Positions 43,068 through 53,800 of a DNA stretch of 64,000 nt are shown here, one piece after another. Position numbers and translations under genes: made by a program. The stretch covers positions 372,001-436,000 of the forward strand of contig JAFKAC010000010.1 in assembly GCA_025766275.1 (NCBI GenBank), written 5' to 3'. Below the pieces are notes generated by a model, which had not been told where the DNA came from, did no database searches, and worked only from the letters and a program-made list of their open reading frames with translations. Within the stretch, counting starts at the first letter, position 1. Each line of letters begins with the position of its first letter. This DNA is from Lactarius indigo (lineage: Eukaryota > Basidiomycota > Agaricomycetes > Russulales > Russulaceae).

Positions 43068-43080
43068 AAGCCAAAGCTAA
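43068..43080 (+). other. E self-primer site
   Basis: AAGCCAAAGCTAA, one base inside the 5' LTR border; a perfect 13-base complement of TTAGCTTTGGCTT at 42846-42858. Confidence 0.82.
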
Positions 43081-43104
43081 CAAACTCCCTGATCACTTGC
43101 CATC

Positions 43105-44820
43105 GTGGCTAGTGTTGAACTCGACCTTCTCCCTGACGATCAGTGGACGGAAGTTTTCCGCCGCTGGAACGACGATCTCCCGACACACGTACTCGGGTGT
43201 GCTTTCTGGAATACAACCCACGTTGACCGACGCAGAGGCTATCGAGCTCTCCTACAAGGACGCATCTTTCACCTCGAATTCATAAACCACCGGTGGCACG
43301 TCCTCGAGAAACGCGGAACCGAATTCTTCACTAGGACATCCCTAGTTATCCCCCGAAACAACGACGTCGGTCTTGGCTGGTGGAACCCAGAAGACGACGA
43401 GAACCCTGAGTGGTATCATCTCGACCATCCCGAAACCTTTCCTGAACCAACTGCACCAGTTCGCGTAAACACCCCTGTTGAGGAGGACCATCCCATCGAA
43501 AACAACGACACCCCTGCTGAAACATCAGCACCAGTTGAAAACGAGCTCGCCGCAGCCCTAGAAAACGTACCCATCGACGCCCCAGACTTTTGGCACCAGA
43601 TTGCAGCTGCCTCAACACCCGTCTCACCCGTATTCCCACCTCTTCTCACCGTCACAGCACCACCCGTTATCACCCCATCAGCACCCGCCATGTCCTCGGG
43701 ATCCGCAGCCAACACCTCGTCGGGAGGGAAGCTCAGCGGTAATACCCCAGCCATATTCGATGGCTCCCGCGATAAGTCGAAGAAGTTCCTTCGAGAATTC
43801 GACCTGTATCGCGGTATGAACGAAGATTCATCGGTCATCCGATCACCCTACCAGCGCGTATTCCTGGCATTATCCTTCATCCGCGGGCCGAACGTAGACA
43901 ACTGGGTCGACACCCAGTTGGAAGGACTACGCACAAAAGTCAACGGCACTGCCACAGCAGCAGCCATCCCGAAAACCGATGAGTCGTTATGGAACGATTT
44001 CGTCACCAGCTTTAAATCAGCATACACCAATGTTACGGAAAAGCAGGACGCTTACCAGCTGTTAAAAGCACTCCAGATGAAGGGATCCGACCTTGACACG
44101 TATACCGCCACGTTCCAGAATCTTGCCGCGAAGGCAGGATACGCTCTCGACGCCGCAGCCACAGTCGACCTCTATTCGGGAGGATTGCTGCGTGGCCTCT
44201 TATCGGCCATCTTGAAACGCGACACCGTACCTGAAACATTCGTCCAGTGGGTCGAATCAGCCCAAAAAGAACAACGGAAGTACGCGATGCTTCGCGCTCG
44301 TGTAGGCCTCAACGACGGGGGCAAAAAGATTGGCGGAAAGACTAAGCAGGAATGGTTTCAGCTGCTCAATTCGAGTGGCAATCACGGAGGAGGACGACGT
44401 ACCAACAACCAATCCAATCCGCAGACCACGACTCCGATCCGCGATCCCGATGCAATGGATGTCGATCGTGCTCGTATCGCGTTAACCGACGAAGAAATGC
44501 AGCGTTGCCATTCAGAAGGCCGTTGCTTCCGTTGCTTCGGGAAAGGCCACCTTTCACGTGACTGCCCGAAGCGATCGACTAGCCAGAATAGCGGTGGGAC
44601 AACAACGATTTGCCAAAACGACAACCGTCGCAGAAATACGACTTCCGCACGTATTGCCGAGGTCGAACCGACCCCGGCACCAGTAACGACCGTTCCCAGC
44701 CCCGCTGCACCAACTCCACAGAAAAAGAACGGCGACAGCTTTGTTGCCCAGGTCCGTGCCATGAAAAACGACGAAAAAGAGGCCATCCTCGACGCGCTCT
44801 TCACCGACGAGGATTTTTAG
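43105..44820 (+). CDS. Chromovirus E gag
   Basis: 571 codons counted from GTG 43105 (context ATCGTGGCT); no ATG precedes in frame and the frame is closed by TGA about 15 bases upstream. N-terminal domain WTEVFRRWNDDLPTHVLG...FHLEFINHRW resembles those of D and G. Pro/Thr-rich linker, then the capsid-like core (PAIFDGSRDKSKKFLREFDLYRGMN to about residue 400), NPDAMDVDRARIAL-type stretch, zinc knuckle CFRCFGKGHLSRDC (about 44525-44565), and an acidic end DEEDF-like tail with stop TAG 44818-44820. The stop sits in GGATTTTTAG; pol follows one base back. No lesions seen. Confidence 0.9.
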   Translation: MASVELDLLPDDQWTEVFRRWNDDLPTHVLGCAFWNTTHVDRRRGYRALLQGRIFHLEFINHRWHVLEKRGTEFFTRTSLVIPRNNDVGLGWWNPEDDENPEWYHLDHPETFPEPTAPVRVNTPVEEDHPIENNDTPAETSAPVENELAAALENVPIDAPDFWHQIAAASTPVSPVFPPLLTVTAPPVITPSAPAMSSGSAANTSSGGKLSGNTPAIFDGSRDKSKKFLREFDLYRGMNEDSSVIRSPYQRVFLALSFIRGPNVDNWVDTQLEGLRTKVNGTATAAAIPKTDESLWNDFVTSFKSAYTNVTEKQDAYQLLKALQMKGSDLDTYTATFQNLAAKAGYALDAAATVDLYSGGLLRGLLSAILKRDTVPETFVQWVESAQKEQRKYAMLRARVGLNDGGKKIGGKTKQEWFQLLNSSGNHGGGRRTNNQSNPQTTTPIRDPDAMDVDRARIALTDEEMQRCHSEGRCFRCFGKGHLSRDCPKRSTSQNSGGTTTICQNDNRRRNTTSARIAEVEPTPAPVTTVPSPAAPTPQKKNGDSFVAQVRAMKNDEKEAILDALFTDEDF

Positions 44821-47800
44821 CCAGCTCGGATCCCACGGCCTGGGTTCGAGCCTTCAAAGTAGACAGCATGTACGTATGCCGACGAAATAGCCTGCAAATA
44901 TCAGTCATTTTCCAATCTACTTGCGAAACGGCCGAAATCGCGCTTGTTGACAGTGGTGCAACCGAAAATTTCATCCATTCCCGAGTCGCTCAACGACTAA
45001 AGCTCCCTACACGATGACTTACCACGCCTCGAACGATTCGGAACGTCGATGGCACCGAGAATCGAGCAGGACGAATCGACAAATATATCGCATTGAAAGT
45101 ACAGCTCGGAAATCAACACGCGACTCAGCGTTTCTATATTACCGACCTAGGGAACGATGACATCCTGTTAGGGTATCCATGGCTTCAGCAATTCGAACCA
45201 GTAATCGACTGGAAGCAAGGAATACTCACCCCGGAACCCCTCCATCTCTCTACCCTCCTCGTACCCATAACGCGTCGATCCACCACGATCCAAGTCGAAG
45301 CCCCCGACGGGGGAGACGCATTCGTGGTCCAGGACGACCCCTGCAGCCCAGAAACAAATCCGATCGACGATCAGACGACGAACTCTACAGCAAGAGAGAG
45401 TCACCACCAGACGCTATCCCCCTACCTGGTCGTAAGGGCGGCCGCTTTTAACGAGTGGCGGTCGCTTGTAGACGCCATCGACCCCTGGGAAGCTGGAGAC
45501 GAGTTACACATCAGAATGCCAGAAGAGGAAGCGATCCGAGGAACGAATATAGCCCAACAATGGGCTATAGAGGCGAATAAAGACAAGGCCAAGTTAACTG
45601 AAGATTCGATCCCCGCCGAATACCGCCGCCACATCAAGGTATTTTCCGAAGCGGAATCTCAACGCTTCCCACCATCACGTGACTGGGACCATGCAATCGA
45701 ACTCGCCCCAGATGCACCTGCCACCCTCGACTGTAAAGTGTATCCTCTAACTAAGGATGAATGGGGGGCACTACAAAAGTTCCTAGATGAACATTTGGCA
45801 AAGCAATACATTCGCCCATCACACTCCCCTTATGCCAGTCCCTTTTTCTTTATTAAGAAAAAGGACGGGAAACTGCGACCTGTTCAAGACTATCGGCGCT
45901 TGAACCAACATACCATTCGCAACACGTACCCCCTTCCTCTCATTAAAACCCTCACTGAAGGCCTTAGAGGCAGTCGCCTCTACACCAAATTTGACATCAG
46001 ATGGGGGTATAATAACGTGCGAATTAAGGAAGGCGACGAATGGAAAGCGGCCTTTAAGACGGAGGAAGGACTGTTTGAACCACGCGTTATGTTTTTCGGA
46101 CTAACCAACTCACCCTCTACCTTCCAAGCCATGATGGACACCATTCTACGCACCCAGCTGAAGGCGGAGAGCCGCCGCTATGTCTTTGATTACATGGACG
46201 ACATTCTTATCGCCACCCCGGATGACCTCCCTCTCCATCGCGCTATTGTCCATGAGGTACTTGACATCTTAGAACGTGAGAGCCTCTTCCTCAAACCAGA
46301 AAAATGTACCTTTGAAGCACGACGAGTGGAGTACCTGGGACTCATCCTTGAAGGCGACAAAATTGAAGCTGACCCTACTAAACTTGCCGGACTCAGAGAC
46401 TGGCCCCGCACCCTTAAAACAGTTAAACAAGTACGCAGCACCTTGGGCGTCTTCGGGTACCAATGACCTTTCATCCCAGGCTTTGCCAACATTGCTCGAC
46501 CACTCACTAATCTACTGAAGAAGGACTGCCCCTTTATCTGGACTCCTGAGTGCACGGCGGCTATCGATAAACTTGTCACCATTCTTACCAGCTCTCCGGT
46601 TCTTTGGCAACCTGACCTGAGTGCCCCTTTTGAAGTTGAAGTCAACGCGTCCGCCTTTGCCACTGGAGGCATCTTATACCAGCGTGACGCTAACAACAAA
46701 CTCCGACCAGTCGCATACCACTCTAAGACATTTAATGAGGCAGAGCGTAACTACGACATTCACGACCGAGAACTGCTTGCTGTCATCACTGCTCTTAAGG
46801 AATGGCGACACTTCCTCCTTGGCTCCCCACACCCTGTCACCATCTATACCGACCACGCAAACCTCCAGTACTATAAACAACCCCACAAGATCAACCGGCG
46901 CGTTGCCCACTACATCCCCTTACTAGGGGAATACAACCTTCAGCTCGTCCACAAACCTGGTGCCACTAACCGTGCTGACGCCCTCTCTCGTCGACCTGAC
47001 CATGACGATGGTTCAACTGACAACCAGGACATCACCGTCCTCCCTGCACAACTCTTCACCCGCTCCGCTCAGCTTCCCTCGCTTACGCAGACTGCCCATG
47101 CCCTCCAGCAGTCACACCTTTCCACTATTCTACGTTGGAAGGACCCTTATGGACTCTCCTTATCTGATGGTTCCTGGTGGCATGACACCCGCCTTGTGGT
47201 CGTGGAAGACCCCAATCTTAGGAGGGGGGTAATTTCCCTCTATCACGACTCCCCTAGCGCCGGCCACCCAGGAATCGCCAACACACACGCCCTGGTTTCA
47301 CGCGACTACTGGTGGCCAGGAATGCGAAACACCATTATAGCCTATGTTAAAGGCTGTGCTGCTTGTCAGGCAAACAAATCCATCTCCCATCGACCGCGAC
47401 CCCCACCTTTTCCGATTACCACCAACCCCTCAGCACGACCATTTGAAACAGTAACCATGGACTTCATCACCAAACTCCCCCTTTCTCACGGGTTTGACTC
47501 CATACTGACAATCACGGACCACGATTGCACCAAGGGGACGCTGTTTATCCCTTGTAAAGAGTCAATCGATGGCCCTGGAGTAGCAGCACTCTATCACCGA
47601 CACGTTTACCCCCACTTTGGACTACCCACCCGCATTATCACTGACCGAGATCCCCGCTTTGCCTCTGCCTTCTCTCGGCAACTGTGCAAATCCCTGGGAA
47701 TCACACAGAACATTTTGACCGCTTATCACCCACAGACAGACGGGCAATCGGAGCGATCCAATCAGTGGCTGGAACAATACCTGCGCTTCTTCTGCAACGG

Positions 47801-48515
47801 ACGACAGACAGATTGGGTAGACTGGCTCCCCTCTGCCCAGTTTGCGCACAATAGCTGGCCAAATGCCACCACGCGCCGCACCCCATTTGAACTCCTCATG
47901 GGACACACCCCCCGCACCCCTGGTACTCATCTAACCAACCAGGTTGTCCCATCTGTCAATGAGCGCCTCACAGCAGTTTCAGACTTGCGTGCGCTGGCAC
48001 AGCAGGGCATCAAGGCAGCTCAGGAAATGACTACCAAAATCCCTGCTTCCTTTGTCCCCTACAAGGAAGGCGACCTCGTTTGGCTGGAAGCGAAGAACCT
48101 TACCACATCACATCCCACCGCTAAACTGGCACCCAAATGCTATGGTCCATTCCCCATCATTAAGGTCATCTCCCACGTTGTCTATCAGCTGGCACTTCCG
48201 ACAACATGGAAAATCCATAATGTCTTCCATGCGTCCCTTCTACTCCCCTACCATGAAACTGCCGAGCATGGCCCGAACTTCTCGCGCCCAGCTCCTGATC
48301 TTATCGATGGGGAGGAAGAGTACGAGGTTGAAGAAATTCGTGACTCGCGACGGCGACACCGCCAACTCCAGTACCTTGTTAAGTGGAGAGGTTACCCAGA
48401 CGCAGACAACACTTGGGAGCCCCACAGCAATGTCCACGCCCCTGACCTTATTCAGGCATTCCATGACATGCATCCAGATGCCATTCGACTTGGTGACGTG
48501 GAAGTCACTCCTTAG
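44803..48515 (+). pseudogene. Chromovirus E pol
   Basis: Frame entered from gag by the slip site at 44811-44820. Protease ALVDSGATENFIHS (intact), reverse transcriptase (KFDIRWGYNNVRI, DYMDDILIATP), RNase H (VNASAFATGG...DRELLAVITALKEWRHFLLG), integrase (HPGIANTHALVSRDYWW...CAACQANK; core MDFITKLPLSHG, TDRDPRFASAF, TDGQSERSNQWLEQYL) and chromodomain (EEEYEVEEIRDSRRR...LQYLVKWRGYPDADNTWEP), ending DVEVTP at 48515. Two in-frame TGA codons: 45015-45017 (after LPTR) and 46464-46466 (after FGYQ, where D has CGA). All motifs are otherwise intact, and the long middle stretch 46467-47195 is open though it lacks an ATG. Confidence 0.92.
44811..44820 (+). promoter_or_regulatory. E gag-pol slip site
   Basis: GGATTTTTAG: GAT TTT TAG in the gag frame, TTT TTA in the pol frame one base back. 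Same design as in D (50837-50845). Confidence 0.6.
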
Positions 48516-48526
48516 AACGGGGGTAA

Positions 48527-48942
48527 TGTCATGAATGCCCCATATTTCTCCTCTTCTTTCCCATTCTTTCCTTCGCTTCTTTGTCTTGCTGGCATCTACT
48601 TTGCTGGCATTTGCTTTGCTGGCATCTGCTTTGCTGGCAGGTGCCCCGCTGGCATTGTAATTGCCTCGCTGGCATCCCTGGACGCTAGCTATATAAACCC
48701 TGTAGTACACCCTGTATATCCTTAGCTTTGGCTTCGTCAATATACTGTCTAGTCCCCTCAGTATCTTCCTTTCATCTCTATCACAGTCCTCTTCTCTGAA
48801 GCCTTGTTGCCTTGAGCTATATCAAGGAACATCCACAGACTTAGGTGCCGTTCTGCTCAGCAGCGGACCAACTCAGTATCCATCGCCTTAGGCAGGACCT
48901 GTTACAGACCAACCCGACGCACGCCCCGACAGTGGCGTGACA
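48527..48942 (+). repeat. E 3' LTR
   Basis: 416 bases, one G/A difference from the left copy. Preceded by the purine tract ACGGGGGTAA (48517-48526). Confidence 0.96.
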
Positions 48943-48947
48943 CCCCT

Positions 48948-48961
48948 GCTAGGGCGTAACA
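48948..48961 (+). repeat. D 5' LTR, second piece
   Basis: GCTAGGGCGTAACA, the last 14 bases of the D LTR after the E insertion. Confidence 0.93.
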
Positions 48962-48962
48962 T

Positions 48963-48973
48963 AAGCCAAGTCT
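48963..48973 (+). other. D self-primer site
   Basis: AAGCCAAGTCT, one base inside the 5' LTR border; a perfect 11-base complement of AGACTTGGCTT at the predicted mRNA start (42312-42322; also 55979-55989). Confidence 0.82.
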
Positions 48974-49169
48974 ACAACTCCCAACACACCCAAGACACTA
49001 CTGCCACACAGCAGAGTGGGCGACGATCCAAGAGGACGCATCAGCCAACAACCAGACACTCCACAGAACCCAGAAACGACGGCATAGCCGGGCGACGGAT
49101 CCTCCTTGACACAAGAGGCCGCTTCAGCCATCCCCTTACACAAATCAGCACCCAAGACAGACCACAATT

Positions 49170-50861
49170 GTGGCTAGCATCAGTGTCACCTTTGAATCAG
49201 ACAACGATTGGACCCCAGTCACAACCAGAACACAAGACGACCTCCCACACCACGTTAAAAGCAGTCAACTAGGAAAAGGAGCTCGCTGGGCCACAACATC
49301 AGGCAGACCACCTTGTTACAAGTGCCTCATCAAAGGCGAACTCAGACCAGTGGAATTCATCAACAACAACTGGTACATCCTCCGATACTTTCAGAATACA
49401 TACCACACCAGGGCCATAAACATCACACCACACAGATTTGCTGAAGGACTAGGCTGGTGGAACGAAGAAGACAAACAGAACCCAGAAACGCCCACACAAC
49501 AATCATCCTCAGCACCAAGAAACACTAGGGGAACATATGGACTACAACAAGACTCATCAGAAGAAGAACCCAGCTCAGACGAAGCAGAATCACACTCAGA
49601 ACTATCCCACCCCTCAGAACACTGCCTAGACATCACAGTACCCACACAAGCTTCGTCACAAGCCAGCCCCACTATCCCTATCTGGATAGAACCATCCCCA
49701 GCGGAAGAAGGATTCCCAGCCCCACTACCACCAATCAGATTGCCCTCCCCAGTCGAACCACCCCAGATCCCCATCACACCACAGCCAACACTTATCATGT
49801 CAGCCATAAACGCCACAGGCACTGGCACAGGTACCGGCTCAAGCACCGGAACAGGAGGAACACCAACAACGAGCTCAGGAGGACTCAAAGGAGCACCCCC
49901 TACTCCGTTCACCGGACATAGAACAGAGAGTGGTCAGTTCAAAAGAGAACTACTACGATACATCAAGTTAAATAGTGAGAATTAACTCATCAAAGAACCT
50001 TATGCACGGGTACTATTCGCCCTTACAATGTTCAAAGGACCCGGTGTACAGCTGTGGGTCAACCAAACCGAAGATGACATGGAAGCGGCACTAGCAGACC
50101 CCACCAAAGCCCTCACCAAAAACAGCAAAGATCTTTGGGACGGTTTCCTCGACACCTTTGACAGAGACTGGACCGACACTCTAAACAAAGAAAGAGCCTA
50201 TCAGAAGCTCATCAGTTTGACGATGCAGGGTGGAGCATTGGACAGTTACATCCTCGACTTCGAACACATTGCAGGGATAGCAGGATGGGCAAGAGATGCC
50301 CCTGGAACGGTGGAATTCTTCAAAAGAGGACTACCCACAGGACTGTATCGTGCTTGCCTTATGCGAACCACCATCCCAAACACCATGGACGAGTGGCAAA
50401 CCGCTGCCAGAGCAGAACACCAACGCTGGAAGCTACTAAAAGCCAGACCAGGGAATAGAAACCCAGGGCCAACCCAGAATGTCCACCAAGGACGACCAAA
50501 GCGAGACCCAAATGCGATGGATGTAGATGCCACCACCTCCACCCCCTTTAAGAAGCTTACTGAAGAAGAAAAGAAAGCCCTCATGAAAGAAGGACGCTGC
50601 TTCAAATGCAGACAGCAAGGACACATGGCTAGGAACTGTCAACGACAAAACACCACCAACCAAACCAAAGCCAGAGCCACAGACACCCAAGAAGCGGACA
50701 CTGCACCCCCATACACCCCAGAAGCAAGCACCTCATCAGTAGCTGCTACCACAACCGAAGATAAAGTCCGACAAGCCCATGCACTCGTCCAAGGCATGAC
50801 TGAAGAAGAAAAGAGGCGCTACTATGCCTTAGATCAGGATTTTTGCGATGCCAACCTGTGA
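49170..50861 (+). pseudogene. Chromovirus D gag
   Basis: Frame counted from GTG 49170 (context ATTGTGGCT), with no ATG nearby in frame. N-terminal domain WTPVTTRTQDDLPHHV...PVEFINNNWY, acidic Ser/Pro-rich linker (to about residue 210), capsid-like core, NAMDVDATTS-like stretch and zinc knuckle CFKCRQQGHMARNC (about 50600-50640). A TAA at 49983-49985 (after NSEN, before LIKEPYARVLF) splits it; CAA glutamine is the likely ancestor. It ends DQDFCDANL at 50861; the pol frame overlaps and starts one base back at GGATTTTTG (50837-50845). Confidence 0.9.
50837..50845 (+). promoter_or_regulatory. D gag-pol slip site
   Basis: GGATTTTTG: GAT TTT TGC in gag, TTT TTG one base back in pol. Located 17-24 bases before the gag stop. 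Confidence 0.6.
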
Positions 50862-53800
50862 GAGCTGACAGGGAGGCCAATTCAATGTATAGTGTTCGCG
50901 ATAGTGCTATGACAATCAAAGTCCTCGTTCGCCTTTACTACAAAGAAGCTCGCATAAATGTGCTGCTGGACAGCGGTGCAACAGACAACCTAATCGACCG
51001 AAACCTAATCCAAAAACTTGGACTAGGAACCACTCCTCTGAAACCACCCAGATTGGTCCGAAATGTAGATGGATCGCTAAACAAAGATGGCACCATGACA
51101 GAAACATGCCAGTTATGGATAAAAAGAGGAGAAGAAGAAACTCCTTTCCAGTTTTTCGTAACCAGCCTAGGGGAAGACAGAATGATCTTTGGATACCCCT
51201 GGTTCGAACACGAAAACCCAGACATAGACTGGAAGAAACAAGAGCTGAAAGGAGAAGCCGTCACCATCCTGACAGGAGGGTACCGCTTCCGAAGAAAGCG
51301 ACACCAAGAAGCGAAAGCGGCAGCAACCAAAACAATCTTTGACCCAGTAAAAGAAACTGCAATCCCAGAAGAATACCAGCGCCACAACAAAGTATTCTCA
51401 GATGAAGAAGCACAGCGCTTTCCCCCAGAACGAGAAGAAGACCATCCCATCACATTGCGACCAGATGCACCCAACAAGATCAACTGCAAAATCTACCCTT
51501 TGACTCCAGAAGAAGACAAGGAGTTGAAGGCATATCTTGACGAAAACATAGCAAAAGGATACATCTATGAAGGAAGCTCCCCCTACGCTTCCTCCTTCTT
51601 CTTCAGAAAGAAAACAGATGGAGGGTTGTGCCCTATCCTGGACTACAGACCCCTAAACACCTGGACAATAAAAGACACTTACCCACTACCTCTCATCTCC
51701 GACATCCTGACCAACTTAAATGGGAAAACACTGTTCTCAAAGTTCGATATCAGATGGGGGTACCATAACATCCGCATAAAAGAGGAAGACCAGTGGAAGG
51801 CAGCCTTCAAGACACCAAGGGGGCTGTTCATCCCTCGAGTCATGACCTTCGGTCTCACAAATGCACCAGCCACCTTTGCAAGAACCATGAGCAGAATACT
51901 TCGACCACTTATGGACAAATACCCAAGAGAGCTATTTGTGTACATGGACAATGTCCTGATAGCCACAGAAGAAGATACAGAATGCCACAGACAAATTGTA
52001 CACGAGTTCTTGGAAATCTGTGAAAAGGAATCTTATTTCCTTAAAGCGTCGAAATGCGTGTTCGAACAAAGAAAGATCCACTACCTAGGCATTGTCATCG
52101 ATGGGTCTCAAATCAAAATCGACCCAAAGAAGGTAGAGGGACTAAAAGACTGGCCAAGAGACATCAAGTCAGTCAAACAAGCAAGAAGCGTGTTGGGAAC
52201 ACTAAGTTATCAGCGACCCTTCATCCCCAACTTCGCTCACTTAGCAAGACCCATCACAGACACAATAAAGACGTCAGAAGGACCCTTCAGATGGACAAAG
52301 GAAGCAGCAGAAGCCTTAGAAGCTCTCATCACGCTTGTGTGCTAAGACCCCATCTTATGCCAACCAGATATGGACAAACCTTTCGAACTAGAAGTAGATG
52401 CCTCCGCTTTCGCCACAGGGGCAATCTTAACACAAAGAGACAGCCGAAACAAACCACAAGCTGTGGGATACTTCTCCAAATCATTTTCAGAAGCGGAGCG
52501 CAACTATGACATCCATGACAGGGAACTCCTGGCAGTAATCAGAGGACTGGAACACTGGAGACACCTTCTTTTAGGGTCCCCCCACGAAATCACAGTGTTT
52601 ACAGACCACAAAAACCTAGAATATTATCGCCACCCTCGACAAATCAATAGGAGAGTGGTGCGCTACATCCCCAGACTTGCAGACTATCACATCAAACTTC
52701 ACCACAAACCCAGACCCCAAAACCATGCTGATGCCCTGTCAAGACGCCCTGACCACGACACCGGAGCAGAGGATAACACTGATGTAGTGGTCCTGACCCC
52801 AACCATCTTCGCAAACTCCACTCTCTCCATAAGGATAGATGACCGGGTCATGGCACACCAATTAGACCACCAAGACACTCTGGATGAGTGGGCCGCCCCC
52901 TTTCACCTAGTAAAACAAGGCAAACACTGGTGGAGAGGTGACAAACTGGTGGTTGTGGACAACACACCGCTAAAGAGGGGGGTAATTTCCCTGTTTCACG
53001 ATACAAAAACAGCTGGACACCCCGGAATAACAAAGACCTTGTGGTTAGTGTCACAAGACTTTTGGTGGCCAAACATGAAAGACGACATATCCGCATATGT
53101 AAAGGGCTGTGCCACATGCCAATCAAACAAGAACTTCCCTGGGAACCCGAAACCACCGATATTCCCCATCAAGACTAACCCAGAAGCACTCCCTTTTGAA
53201 ACCATCGCTCTAGACTTTATCACAAAGCTACCCCAATCAGAAGACAATGACACAATTCTCACCATCACGGATCACGACTGTTCCAAAGCAGCCTTCTTTA
53301 TCCCATGCAGCGAAACAATAGACGCAGAAGGAGTGGCAAAACTCTATGCCAAAACTGTCCTGCCACACTATGGACTACCAAGAAGGGTCATCTCCGACAG
53401 AGACCCCAGATTCACAGCGAAGTTCATCAAAGAACTGTGCAGAGTGCTTGACATAGAACAAAACATCAGCACAGCATACCACCCACAAACAGATGGACAA
53501 TCAGAGCGAACAAACCAGTGGTTAGAACAGTACCTCCGAATGTTCATTAACCATCAACAAGACAATTGGACGGAGCTACTACCACTGGCACAGTACACCC
53601 ACAACTCCTGGCCAAGCGCAACCACTAAAAAGGCACCCTACGAATTAATCCTTGGGTACATCCCAAGAGTACACCAACCAGAAAGAACGACCACAGTACC
53701 AGGAACACAAGAGAGATTGGAGCAAATCCAGGAAGCCAGAAGGACCGCCCAAGCAGCAATTACCCATGCACAGTCACTCTACAAAGGATCCTCTCGCTTC

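Larger units (their letters stand above)
42651..48942 (+). mobile_element. Chromovirus E
   Basis: 6,292 bases. LTRs 42651-43066 and 48527-48942 (416 each, one transition seen). Target duplication CCCCT at 42646-42650 and 48943-48947. Deepest element of the nest. gag is open; pol has two in-frame TGA codons. Confidence 0.96.
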
